Of a DNA stretch of 64,000 nucleotides, positions 35,633-46,863 are shown in pieces. Made by a program: the position numbers and the translations under genes. The notes under the pieces were generated by a model. The model worked only from the letters and a program-made list of their open reading frames with translations, searched no databases and was not told where the DNA came from. Within the stretch, counting starts at the first letter, position 1. The number at the start of each line of letters is the position of its first letter. Source of the DNA: Ceratobasidium sp. AG-K (Eukaryota; Basidiomycota; Agaricomycetes; Cantharellales; Ceratobasidiaceae); assembly GCA_037039685.1 (NCBI GenBank), contig JAWNGF010000004.1, positions 4,092,001 to 4,156,000 of the forward strand. Direction: 5' to 3'.

Positions 35633-36286
35633 ATTGTTTTCGGCAAAAATAACACGGAAGGGGTCAATTGAGGGCCTTGACGCGAACGGCTGGGCGGCAG
35701 CCCATAGAGTTGATCGATGCGTCAGGGACGCCGTGTCACCCCTTGCAGCCACGCAGTGAGTGTGGGAAAAGTCACGTGCAGTTTCTGATCCGCTTGGATC
35801 TGTGAGTCGTACCAAAAGACCAATCCGAGTTTTTAGTTGCTTTAAGTCAAGCAACTATGTGCCCATTGATGGTTATAAGTTGGTCATTTTGGGCCTCCGA
35901 CTGGAGTGCCTTGTTAAACATAATACCCTCTCAACCGTTGAACCCATCCCCTGGCAGGGAGAATGTGCTTGAATGCTATGAAGTTTCCAACCCAAAACAA
36001 TCGAAAGTTTTTTTTTTTCTACCTCGCAACCAAGGAAGAGTCTTCAGCGTGATTATTGCGGCCTCGCGCTGAGCAACCTTGAACTTCTTTCCAGCTGCTT
36101 TCAATTTCATATTTCTCAAGTGCTTGGGTTTCCTGTACGGCAAGCTGAAGACACGGTCAGTTGGTCATATCGTGAAGCATTGAGACAAAATGGTTGTAAA
36201 ATGCAGATATTCACTTTCCCCCTAATTATTCGTACAGACTAACAGTGCCTCACGTATTTGAATCATATTGAGCACACGCCACCCGA
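35633..36286. other. Region between R4 and R5
   Basis: The left part is the promoter side of R4, with its E-box. The rest shows a T-rich run near 36008-36020 and no supported gene; a late exon of R5 is possible. Confidence 0.4.
35773..35778. promoter_or_regulatory. CACGTG E-box upstream of R4
   Basis: This is 141 bp before the R4 start, with a GCAGCCACGCAG block at about 35748. Confidence 0.5.
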
Positions 36287-37374
36287 TTAGTCTGGCACGT
36301 AAATACTTTGAGTTAGATACTCTCGGGATATGTTATGCTTAGCAGAGGTACAAGCGTGAAACTTACAAATGGCACTATCACGCAACTTCCGCCGATCTGT
36401 ATTTACGTGACAACCCGAATGATCGGGCCCAACCAAGGATCCTCTGTTGTCAATTTGCAGGGTGCGATTCGCCCTGTCAATCCAATAGCTGCAGACGGCT
36501 TCTACTTGTGAGTTATAAAAACTTGTTGGCCGCGCTGATTGAGATGACTTCGTAACGGGGGTAGAGCAGCCCCGGGTCCTCGTATCCGGATTGGCACCGG
36601 TGCTTGTCCTTTTAGGTTGACCGGCGTTGTGACGTACTGCATTGCCAGGAGTTACACCGTTCGACTGCGAAGGTTGACCGCGACTGATAACAGGAGAAAG
36701 GTGGCGTATAGTGAGCGCATGGATCAGGTATCACGACTAGAAAGCCATCCTCACGTGAGTGGTTTACTCTTTTGTAACCTTCCCTCAAGCGCCGCCACGA
36801 GCTGTTCCGAGAGTGCTAGCGAAGATGTATTCGCTGTGTCTAGCCTTGCTTTTAGCTTTGTGTTTTTCTTCTCCACCTTAATTTGAGCTTCCTCGGCTTG
36901 AACTAGTCGCTCCATGATGCCAAATGCCAGCTGAGCACCCTGAGTTCAATAGGTGAGTGAATGCGATGCGTATATGCATAAATTTACTGACGTCCGAAAC
37001 TCCAGCCTCTTTTAATGACTCGACCGAATTCGATGATACCAGAGCCTGGCGATATTCGAAGTTTTCGGGTTTCACTCCGTGCTCTAGCTGTCTCCAAACT
37101 GTACTCTCGTGCTTTGATAATTTCTCAAACTCGAGTCCCGCGATCTTCTGGATCCTCTTACTAGCAAACGTCGAGCGGCAGACAGGACAATTGGATGAGT
37201 GTTGCGATATGGTATCCAAGCACGATCGACAGAAAACGTGTCCTGGCGGGGATTCATCAGACATAAAATCAACGCAAGCACTCCAACCCGAGGCTCACCA
37301 CAGGGGATAATGTGCAGATATTGTGCCCCATGGTACTTGCCATAACATACTGGACACTCTTTCAAGACAAACAT
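36287..37374 (-). CDS. RING-finger protein R5 of a tandem family
   Basis: Exon 1 (37374-37299) encodes MFVLKECPVCYGKYHGAQYL to IPCG. Exon 2 (37242-36992) gives GHVFCRSCLDTI and CPVCRSTF, completing the RING, then KIAGLEFEKLSKHES. Exon 3 (about 36942-36757) is a coiled coil (AFGIMERLVQAEEAQIKVE). Splicing at gtgagg joins in phase to a fourth exon starting TRGQPSQSNGVTPGN, a Ser/Thr/Asn-rich linker that stays open to a taa at 36287; an alternative donor (gtaagt, about 36368) would end it earlier, as in R2. The intron after exon 2 has a normal GT donor here. Predicted E3 ligase; substrate unknown. Confidence 0.7.
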
Positions 37375-38227
37375 CTTTATTCAAGAATTAACTGGAATGA
37401 GATACTCTCGAGTGTCGCTTGGTGTAGTGGCTAAGGTGAAAGAAGTTGACCCCAGCCACGCGGCCAGGATGTGGGAAATTGATGACGAATGATCACGTGA
37501 ACTATTACCCGGGAAGAATACACTTTTTATAACGTATCACATCAACTCATACATCGCCAGGTACTTTCGCTTAAAGCTAAAATTATCTACTGGCCCCTTC
37601 CTGATAAGATACATTTATACTCGGAGAAACATGTTTACCAGTTTTACTGGAGTATCGTCGACCGCAGAAAAGCGAGGCATCGGGAAGCAAACGGAGGCGT
37701 CAAGTAGGGCTGGCACATGCATGACGCCGAGTATCTGAAACACTTAGGTTCAAGAGGCACGAGATGGAGGATTCCATCCTGTTGTGTATCATGTGAATTA
37801 TAAAACCGCGCAATCCCACATAATCTTATCCTCACGTGGGTATCGACGGTGTACCCTGGCTTACTCCCGCTGTCCAACGCATACATCGCTGAAATTTTGT
37901 AGGGCCATACAATAGAATCAGCTACCCCAAGAAGTAATCTCCACATTCAAGTCCACCTCCTCACTACAGCCGCTGTCAGTCAATTCAACGGCCAACGCGT
38001 AAATCAGTAAAGCAGGAGTGGGCCAGCCGGGTCCTTACACGGACCATCTCAGCCTAACGCGGTGGGATTATGCGCACAGTATAGTTGGGAGCTTGGACGG
38101 TTGGCACCTAAGAAGAAGTCCAACATCAGCCCAGCAAAAGACTCGTTTCAAAAAATCATACCGGAACAAAACAGGCACTTGCCCTCCCGAGGTTATTTGA
38201 AAAGTTTAGTTCAGACGGAGGCTCGTC
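37375..38227. other. Region between R5 and R6
   Basis: The left part is the promoter side of R5, with its E-box. No gene is supported in the rest. R6 lacks the SH3 exons that its sister R7 has, and I could not find them here. Confidence 0.45.
37494..37499. promoter_or_regulatory. CACGTG E-box upstream of R5
   Basis: This is 120 bp before the R5 start, with a CCAGCCACGCGG block at about 37452. Confidence 0.5.
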
Positions 38228-39258
38228 CTATGATAACTGAATCAATAATACGCCTTTGGAGAGCAGTTGACATACACGTGCCTGGGGCGCCTGAATTGGA
38301 ATGGCGGCGTCTGTGTTACCAGGGGGGATTTGAGGCACCATCGGCTGAGAGGATCCTTCGGAAGGCGCTGGTATTTGTTCTTGTGGGACAGGCTGGGGAG
38401 GCGCGACGGTATTGGCTGATAGACGTCGAGTGGTATCGGATGTGTTTTTGTGAATGATGTCGACAGCCAATTGTAGTTTCTGAAAGTCGGAGATAAGTGC
38501 TAATTCAAGGTAGAAGCGAAATCAGCGAGGAAGAGAATTAACAGAAACGTAGTCTCTTACACCTGAAATCACGCGCACTGTCATCAAGCAATTAGCACTG
38601 GTGACAAATATTTTAACCCAAAATATATACCTGGGATACACAGTGGTTTCTGATAGTTGTGTTTCAAGACTCGAGATACGGTCACACAAACTTTGTTCGA
38701 CGGCTTGAGCCGTTTCCAACCTCTCCTCTAGGGCTTGACGACTATCTTCTACATGAACTAGCAGATTTAGTAGAGCGAACGAGGCGAGTGCGTTCTATAA
38801 TCAGGCCGTGAGAGTCGCGCTAGCAATAACCTCACACGAGCATACCTCTGATAAGTTCTCCTCGGATACACCTTGTTCTGACCAAAGAGTAAGAAGAGAT
38901 TTTCGCTGCCCAGCATCCTCTGGACATTCCACCGCGCTCTGGACGACTTGCCACAAGATGGTATCGCTCTCTGATTCGTGAGCTTGGTTCGATCGGGAAT
39001 TAGACGCCGGGTCCTGGTACGCGCAAGAGATCTTCCGGATGGAGGTCAAGGAGTAAGATACCCGGCAGGTCGGACAGTTGGGAGTGTGTGTAGCAAGCTG
39101 CTCGAGACACGATCTGCAAAATACATGGCCTATAAATGCAATTAACTTTCGGCTCGCTACGAACGTTGGCGAGATTCGGTACCGCATGTAATGCTATGAG
39201 GGGCTCGCTCCGTGGAATAATCCTCGAGACAGACGGAACACTCATTCAGTACGAACAT
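38228..39258 (-). CDS. RING-finger protein R6, second subfamily
   Basis: Exon 1 (39258-39183) encodes MFVLNECSVCLEDYSTERAP to ITCG. Exon 2 (39129-38846) gives GHVFCRSCLEQL and CPTCRVSY, completing the RING, then an extended spacer (SNSRSNQAHESESDTILWQ) not present in R1-R5. Exon 3 (about 38795-38635) is a coiled coil (VEQSLCDRISSLETQLSE) nearly the same as in R7. The last exon (about 38490-38228) is Pro/Gln-rich (VAPPQPVPQEQIPAPSEGSS). R6 and R7 form a subfamily distinct from R1-R5. R6 ends without the SH3 domain of R7, so it looks like a shortened paralogue; the exact last exon is uncertain. Confidence 0.73.
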
Positions 39259-39368
39259 ATTGGCGGCGTCTTCTAGTGGTTGCAGGGGTATGGGTCTGCT
39301 GAAGTAGACGGAATCATGTCGTACTGTATGCACAGCCGTGTTGATCTTCGTTGCTTCCTTGGTGCCAA

Positions 39369-39374
39369 CACGTG
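39369..39374. promoter_or_regulatory. CACGTG E-box upstream of R6
   Basis: This is 111 bp before the R6 start. A second CACGTG lies at about 39462. Confidence 0.45.
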
Positions 39375-39770
39375 AGTCGGATTGTATGATTTTGGCGTCT
39401 CAAGAAACGCCCCAAGCGCCAGTCTGCTTGGTGATCTACGTTACTGCTCAGCGAAAACCGCACGTGCAAGTAAGGGTTCGTTTGCGCCCTTACGAGCCTC
39501 AATTGGCGCTGCGGTTTGCGCTGAGTGGCATCAGTTTATTGGCTTGTTTCTCGGCACTGAAGCTGACGTTGGTAAAGTGTAGATTATGATACCAGTATCA
39601 CATGGTCGAATACCACGAGGCTCGAAGCAAAAAGCACGCCACGCCGAACGACAGAATGCAAGATGGGGATGTAGTTATATCATAATAAAAGAGCGGGTAC
39701 AAGCAAACCAAGTCCGTGAACAAGTCCATAACCATGCACGCGAGACACCATAACATCAGACCTGACCTCC

Positions 39771-41609
39771 TTACTTGGCGTTCCCGCCCTCGACCTTGAC
39801 ATAACACTTGGGCACGTACCCAGGCTTGCCGGCTGCGTTCTTGCACCATATCCACTCGCCTTCGAGGTCAGCTTGAGGGAAAGGATAGAGTGTTTCGCCT
39901 CGCTTGAGGCTATGTTCGACGTCCGAGTCGGCGTTGAAGTCGTGTAGCGCAATGAGAGTTGGAGTGGCGGTGGGTTTGGAAGTGGAGCTGCAGGAGGGGG
40001 CAGGGGGTGGAGAGGTGGTAGCAGTAGGGACGGGAATTGGGGCGGGAGTAGGGAGGGGAGCAGAGGTTCGGTTTCGGATTGTAGGCGGTGAGGGAAGGAC
40101 TCGCTCAGCTGCAGGGTTGGATAGAGCCGCGACGGAAGGAGTACGGGACCGCGAGAGTGGGATGGCTGAAGAATTGGGCTAAGGGCTGGGGTTAGGAACA
40201 CGAAATAAACCTCGGGTTGGTACATACTGGCTCAGCGGTGATGGTTTGTTGGTACTTGGGAGGCGGCGAATTCATCTACCCAGCAAGTTAGTATCTCACG
40301 GGATGGGCTAAGGCTTGGCGATGGGACATACAGGGGTGGCAAGAGCACTCGCTCGGCCTGGGTTGTTGGCCATGTGCGAATCACTACGCCTGACCGCCTA
40401 CGAATACATAAAAACCAGGCCTTGACGCAAGTAAGCGAGCCTACTTACATGAGATGTGGCACCAAACAACGGCTGGTCGTTCAAGCTCTCTGCCGCATGG
40501 CTGGGCGTGAGAGGTGGAGAGAGGGGCTGCTTCCCGGCCAAGATTGGTGTGCTTGGGAATCGCTGATGTTGGGGCCCGACCGTCGATTGGAATGATGCAC
40601 GCTGGTCAGTGGTGGGCGTAGAAGGGGTATTGATAGTGTTGCGAGGTGAAGGTTTGCGAAGCAAGGCTGGACGGGCGGGTTCCAGTGGGGTAGGAGGAAC
40701 GGGGGCGCTCGCTGGAGAAGTTAGCGTTTCGATTGGCGCTGGGGTGGATTGCGTCGGGACAGCAGGCCCAGGTTGTAGGTGAGCCGCAATATCTGTCGTC
40801 TTCTTATCAATCGACTCGACGACGAACCGAAGTCTCTTGAAATCTGCCAAGAGTGCTGATAGGGATACGTCAGCGGGGTAATTTGATCGAGGAAGTTCGA
40901 AGAATACTCACATTGGAGATCACTCGAGCTAAATTAAGGAGAATATAATCAGCTAAATATAATGAGTTCAAATGAAATATGCACACCTGGCTGGCCTTTC
41001 GTTCATCACACTCTGTGCCTCGAGGGTTGATATACGGTCGCACAAGCTCTGTTCGACCGCCTGGGCCGTGTTCAACTTGTCCTGTAATAGCCCGTGGCTC
41101 TTCTCCACCTTGACCAGCAACCGCATCACATTGAACGCGGTGAGGAGGTTCTAGCGGCATAAAATTAAGGCCCACGTTGAGCTGCTGATGGTTTCCGAAC
41201 ATACCACCGACAAGCCCGCATCCTTCATAGCCTCTTCCGGATTATATTCGACAAGTGAGTGACGTTGCCGGATCTCCATCGGCGACTCGACTGAGCTTTG
41301 GAGAGCTTGCCACAGCAGTGTTTCGGCCTCCGACTCCACTGGCTTGTTGGGCTGCGGGTTAGGCGCCGAGTCTTGCTGCGCACAAACCACCTTGCGGATC
41401 GAGCTGGAAGAGTAGGACACACGACAGTTGGGGCATGTGGGTGATGTAGATACTAATGACTCGAGACACGGGCTACAAAAGACGTGACCTGAACGACGTT
41501 AGTTATGGACGCGTCAATGGAGCTGAGACGTACCACAGGGAATACTATGGGGCGGTCGGTCATTGTCAAAGTCCTCGAAGCATACGGAGCAATCTTGAAG
41601 GACGAACAT
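39771..41609 (-). CDS. RING - coiled coil - SH3 protein R7
   Basis: Exon 1 (41609-41534) encodes MFVLQDCSVCFEDFDNDRPP to IPCG. Exon 2 (41488-41205) gives GHVFCSPCLESL and CPNCRVSY, completing the RING. Exon 3 is a coiled coil (NLLTAFNVMRLLVKVEKS; VEQSLCDRISTLEAQ). A long Pro/Thr-rich exon (about 40855-40440) holds PxxP-type stretches (PTPLEPARPALLRKP). The final exons encode a C-terminal SH3 domain: ALHDFNADSDVEHSLKRGE, GEWIWCKNAAGKPGYVPKCY, stop taa at 39773-39771. The ALxDF, W and GYVP signatures are all present. The protein would pair an E2-binding RING with an SH3 module for Pro-rich partners, perhaps its own linker. This RING-SH3 order differs from the RING-plus-multiple-SH3 POSH family. 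Cytosolic; no membrane segment seen. Confidence 0.8.
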
Positions 41610-41711
41610 CTGGCCGCAGAGGTTGACCACAGTGGTTGCTACGCACGACCATGAGCGCAAGAGATAAACTGTGTGCACAGCTTTGTGTCATGTGAGTCTG
41701 ACGTTGCTTGG

Positions 41712-41717
41712 CACGTG
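41712..41717. promoter_or_regulatory. CACGTG E-box upstream of R7
   Basis: This is 103 bp before the R7 start, within the gap to the divergent E3 ligase gene at 42276. Confidence 0.45.
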
Positions 41718-42275
41718 CGCGATTGACAACCGTGGGACTGTGCGCCTAATTGGGAAATTATCCATGCAGAACAGTGTGAGCGATGCAGAGGGTAGCAGTT
41801 ATGGATGTAGACGGATTAATATGTGATTTTGTCTACGGATTGCGAGGCCGCAGTGTCGTGGGTCGATGAAGATCAACAAGAGAAGATCAGGGAGCGTTCA
41901 GAGGAACTGGGCTTTGGTGTTACAGTAATCGGCCAGTGCGAGAGAGGCATTCTGTTCCTCCGTCGAGCTGAGTCCCCCGGAAATCTCTGGGTTGTGCAAC
42001 AGCATGGGGATGGTCACATTTGTCTCTGTCCATGTATCACGTGGGATCATGTAAGCACACAGCCACCGATTCATGATGTTACATGACATCAGGTGTGCGT
42101 TCATTTCCGCTGGATACCCATCCAACATCGACTATCATCAATACTACGTTTTTCTTAACTTATATTGAGACCCTATAACTGCTGGCTCCTTTACCAGTAG
42201 ACGCTGGTCATAGATTCGTTTCCAGGGGCAACTTGCACCGTGTAATCTAAACCCTTCCCCTTTACACTCGTCGAG
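41718..42275. other. Divergent intergenic region
   Basis: This separates R7 (minus) from the RNF115/126-like gene (plus). The frames at 41823-42086 and 42191-42826 have no family features. No gene is supported. Confidence 0.45.
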
Positions 42276-43851
42276 ATGTCGAGCTCGGAACCAATGTGGT
42301 TTTGCCACGAGGTAAGAGTCCTGTAATCTATCACAATAAAACGCAAAATCACTAAGCTGCCATTGCTTGTCTCGCCTCGGAAAAGTGCAACGCCGAGATG
42401 CGGCCAATTACAACTGTAAGTGACCAGGTGGCTACACCCCGTCAGAAACCTACTCACACGTTTACGTACGCCCGTTAAGGAAGGCCCAGATCCCCTCTGC
42501 GCCTCCTGCCGATCGTCGTTCATTGAAGAACTTCCATCCGACCCCAACCATACCGACGATCCTCGGGCATTTGACATTGGCAGCCGTCTATTCGCAAGCT
42601 TTGGGCAAGCGCCAGACCATGCTCCCGAGCGCGATCGTGGACCTAGTATAGGTCTTGCCATGGATCCTATTCGACAACTCCTCGGTGCAGTGATTGGGAT
42701 GCCAGACCCACAACCGCAAACGCCCTCGGGTCCTGGAGCACCCGGTTCGGCAACTGGTAGGCCGACGATTTCTATCCGACGCGACAGTGATGGGGAGAGA
42801 AGTGGAAGGTCACGTAGCGGAGGCATGCAATTTCAATTTAGGAGTGGAAGCGGAAGCGGGGGCAGTGGGTTTGGAATGTTTGGCGGGTTTGGACGACGCG
42901 ATGAAAGGGATAGGGAGAGGCAAGAGCCGGCCACCATCGAAGAGTGAGCACATGTTTTTACTCTGTTTTCCAGTCTGACCTTGATGATCCAGGTTTTTGG
43001 CGGCCGCCTTTCAGCCCGCCCCTGGTTCGGCTAATGCTGCGGGAGCACAAGGCGCGCGCCCGTCGCCACTGTTACAGAATATGTTGATGGGGTTATTTGG
43101 CGCAGGTCAGTCTTCTACCAAACTTTTCACCCCGATCTTATCGTTTTCCAGGCATCGGTCACCCAGGAGTTGGAATGGGCACCGCAGGAGATGGGCGATG
43201 GGGCGACTATGCACTTAACCAAGAAGGTTTGCTTGATACCGATCATCTCATCCCTCGATAGACTTACCCATCGCACAATTTAGCTCTCGATCAAATCCTT
43301 ACCCAATTGATGGAAGGAAATCACGCGGCGCCTGTACCAGCTCCTGAAGATATGATTGCGAGTTGGCCGCGAACGATACTTACACCAGGCAGTACGTCCT
43401 CCCACCTGTGGATTTCTCACTCGCTCACACCATTCCAGATCCCCTTGAGAATCAAGATTGCGCAGTCTGCAAAGATACTCTCGGATTTACGCCTCCTGAG
43501 CCGGAACCTGCCACCTCTAGCGATAGCGGCCCACAACGAAAGCCAACAGGCGACGAAATCCAACCCCAGGAAGCACTTACGCTCCCGTGTAAGCATAGTT
43601 TCCATGTCGAGTGTATTGAGCCATGGGTCAAGGTCAAAGGCACCTGTCCGGTGTGTCGGTTCGAGTTGGTGTCACAGAGTGGTGGTGCGAATGCCCCCGC
43701 CCCTGGTAACGCGACCGGTGGCGGTAGCGGTGATGGTGGGAATCACAGTGGGAGCGGTGGTGGGAGTGGAAGTCGAAACGAGCCAGAGACAGAGCACAGA
43801 GACAGAGAGGGAGGGTCTCCTATGCCGCCTGGCGCGTATGCACTTGATTAA
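42276..43851 (+). CDS. RNF115/RNF126-type RING-H2 E3 ubiquitin ligase
   Basis: Three small first exons rebuild an N-terminal zinc ribbon: MSSSEPMWFCHE (42276-42311), CNAEMRPITT (42386-42415) and EGPDPLCASCRSSFIEEL (from 42480), giving the CxxC pair plus CxxC pair typical of RNF115/126, which binds ubiquitin or the BAG6 system. A long disordered Gly/Ser/Arg-rich middle follows (SGSGSGGSGFGMFGGFG). The C-terminal RING-H2 has CAVCKDTLGF, LPCKHSFHVECIEPWVKVKG and CPVCRFELV, and a Gly/Ser-rich tail ends YALD. Introns lie at about 42944-42991, 43107-43152, 43223-43282 and 43392. The RING starts soon after the conserved LPPVDFSLAH lead. Likely role: cytosolic protein quality control. It is unrelated in sequence to the tandem RING family to its left. 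Confidence 0.87.
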
Positions 43852-44225
43852 TCAGGGAGGCGTCGCTGTTATTTTGTTCGTCAAATAATGATAATACCCG
43901 TTGTAAGTTTTAGTGCTGTCGAGAATATATCAATCGAGCGCAATGCGTCAAGGTGACGTTGTTACGGCAATTCGTGTCAACGGAACGCATCAGCATCATT
44001 TGCTTGGGAGTCCCTGTCATTCCGATGCGTTTGCCTGCGTCCTCCGTGGTGGCTATGTTCAAATGGACTCATGTTTTAATCGCTTTTCTCTATCTTGTTT
44101 ACAGAAAAGTCATAGCAGGGAGAAAAAATTGAAATGTTTAGTGACACCGATAGGTGGTCGTGTTAGGCACTGAAACTAGCGCACAATGCCCAGTTGACCG
44201 GTTAGTGCGCTAGTAATTTGTCTAG
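43852..44225. other. Intergenic, convergent gene ends
   Basis: Nothing is recognised in this stretch. Confidence 0.5.
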
Positions 44226-45744
44226 TCAACACATGTGATACAACTTTGTAGCCACTGATTGCTCACCGGCGGCTGCGAATCCCATCCTTGCATTACCCTG
44301 GTCCCAAACGCTGTACCAATGTTTCATCAGGCTCGCGCCTGCAATCAAAAACTGGTCGTCAGCATTAATCAGCGTCTGACACATGGCCGTGCTCGAGGTG
44401 TCCGAGGCGTTGAACGGCCCGACGTTTAGCTCGGAGCTAGGCACGATCAATTGATGGGCGGCGCCCGAGGCGTCAGTAAAGGTGATTGCGATCCTGGCGT
44501 TGAGGCTGGAGATCTTCGAGCACGCTATACCGTAGGCTCCGAGAGTGCCTACTGGAATAATCTCCGAGCTGTGCAGAAGGTTGCCTTTAGTATATATTAG
44601 GCGCATCGGGATGGTTTCACTTACGAAACCTGCGCATATATAGCCTTTATTTATTGCCGCATTAGTCAAACCTCCAACCTGAGCCACAAGGACATACCTC
44701 GGTCAGGTTTTTCGGCAAGACCAAGTTGCTTGTTCCCGAGTCAAAGATCCATGTCTGCGGGGTACTGAGGAGCGAGGTCGTTTGGCCATTGACAGTCAAC
44801 CCTGTGCTATTCAGCTGCCAAAGGTTCTGATTCGGGAATGCGAGTGGGAAATAATTCAAGCTTCCGGTATAGCGGTTCGAGTTGATTCCTCCAAGCGTAA
44901 GCTCGCCAGCGCCATTGTTTACGCTCTTTGGCGCAAAATATATGCTGAATAAAGCTTCGAATGACCTGTCCGTCAGCCTCCGAGGAACATGGGGGAAGAA
45001 GAATCTCTTACGGTCGAGGCCAGCAGTAACCAGGTTCTGGAACACACTTCCATTGCGTTTATTCATCATTCCGACGATCCCGTCCCATGGGGGATTGTTG
45101 ACGATCGGCCCAGTCTTGTTGAGGATTACATAAAAATCGGTGAGGCCTGCGTCCAATCCGAAAAATGTCAATTTGTCCCGGACTAGATTTAAGTTCATTG
45201 CGAGGTTTCCCTGGAATCGTGGGTTATGCACGTGGGACCAGGGGTATAATTAATGAGAGAACGTACCCCCACAGGCTGAACGCCTCCACCCGTGCCGAAC
45301 CGGACAGTACGAGGTGTGTTGAGGTTTGTAAACGTCGAGCTCTTGGTGCTTTCAAAGACGGTCTGGCCGGCACAAGTGGAACCACAGGTTTCACCTAGAA
45401 CCGCGTTAAGCGCATATAATCAACAAGCGGAGGACGAATGATTTACTGGGGATGATAAACCAAGGAGAACCCGTATCAAATATTACTTTGAAAGTCTGAG
45501 CAGGTGTACCCGCTTGGAAGTTGCCGTACCATCTGTATACGCGGGAAATGAGAGCGCGTGACTAGGGTTGTGAGCCACCTTACTGAAGGTCCGTCCCATT
45601 GAAATAGTCGGTCAACGCTCCCGAGGCTGGGCCAATAGCACGACTTGCGAGGGGGATTGTAATAAGGGTAGGTCCTGCGCTAGCCGTGGGTGACAGCGCC
45701 AGAGCAAGGGCGAGCAGTGAGCTGAAGTGATGAGCGGATATCAT
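44226..45744 (-). CDS. Secreted pepsin-family (A1) aspartic protease
   Basis: The ATG at 45744 gives MISAHHFSSLLALALALSPT, a clear signal peptide with an Ala-Ser-Ala type cleavage region. Two active-site motifs are present: FDTGSPWFIIPS (first half, near 45470) and WIFDSGTSNLVLP (second half, near 44740). The tyrosine-flap region and a cysteine-containing segment (GSTCAG) are encoded between them. Other family phrases are GILGMM-like DGIVGMMN (about 45080) and ELTLGGINSNRYTGSLNYFP. Introns are short, for example near 45595-45545, 45450-45395 and 44700-44590. The C-terminus ends LYHMC and carries no GPI-anchor-like tail. An extracellular endopeptidase in nutrition or plant/fungal interaction is the usual role. 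An upstream in-frame ATG at 45831 would bury the signal peptide and is not preferred. Confidence 0.88.
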
Positions 45745-46863
45745 GGTCGCTGTCCTGTAGAGTATTGTGGGCGCCAAGGTCGGTGGTGATTCACTCTGAA
45801 TTTGAGTATTTATATATGCAATCATAGACAATGTTTTGTCACTATGAGAGGCTGATCAGCAAGGTACCCAAGGTTCTTGGTAGAACGATTCCACGGTTAT
45901 GCATGATTCAAGTTTAGCGAGGCGTACAAACGACCCGTCTTGTCCGCATCCAGCTCTAACAGGCAGGTGGGGAAGGATGATCGAGGCTGCAAAGTTAGAC
46001 AAAATGAAATGAAGTCTTTACAAGTCGTGAGAAACTAGTTCCAAACTATGCTTATACTGATGAAAAACGCTGTTTTATCGACCTAGATGTGATCATTGAG
46101 AGGCTGGCGGCTAGAATTTGCCGTGGGTTGAAATTCCGTGGAGTTTCGGGAGGCGGATTCAAGCTAGTTGCCCCTTTGTTCCAGTTGGTGGAATATAGCA
46201 AGCACATGAGGTCATGGATTCACTCAGCCCAGAACTTAGACACCCAACTCTTCGGCAATGGCCTCCTCCCTTAGCGTACGTAGAAGAGGTTGCCCCAAAA
46301 TCGGTCAATTTTAGTTAAAGTAGCATGGGCTAGTACCTCCACAACGCAATCCAGCTTACAGGATCTTGCAAATAGTAGAGAATGTAATGATACAATGCTC
46401 GTATTATATTTAGTGGCCGCTATGGATATTCGCTACCTCCCATACCCGACTAGATCTTTGGGTTTGAAATCGCCAAGCTCCGGTCCGCTGCTACGTGTTT
46501 TTTTACATTTACATTTATATTTATTTGTTGCCCGGCATGACGCATATATGGAGAAGCTAAATACAAGTTACGCGGAATTTGAACTCAAGGGCAATGATAC
46601 GCCTCCCAGCTACTCTTGATACGAGGCTCGATCGAGTTTATGGGTTGTTGTAGCATTCCTGCCAGTTTTTTCCCAGAAAAAGGTTGCTGTAGTCAACATA
46701 TATGGGCCCATGAGCCCCAACAGCCCACGTATTAAATGGTGTTGGAAGGCAACGGGCGAGATCTGGCGGAAGCCACAACAATCGTTGAAGGTTGTCGCCA
46801 AACACCCACCCGTCCTCGGTGGTTGTCCATGTCTCTATGAGGAAATCTTATGAGTATTGCGAC
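45745..46863. other. Intergenic
   Basis: No gene is supported in about 1.1 kb. An AT-rich run (ttttttacatttacatttat, about 46499) is the only visible low-complexity feature. Open frames at 46089-46274 and 46290-46619 lack family features. Confidence 0.45.

Noticed and set aside
39680..40225. Minus-strand 181-codon frame rich in Pro/Leu/Ser
   Set aside because: It overlaps the SH3 exon in a different frame; the SH3 signature frame is the coding one.
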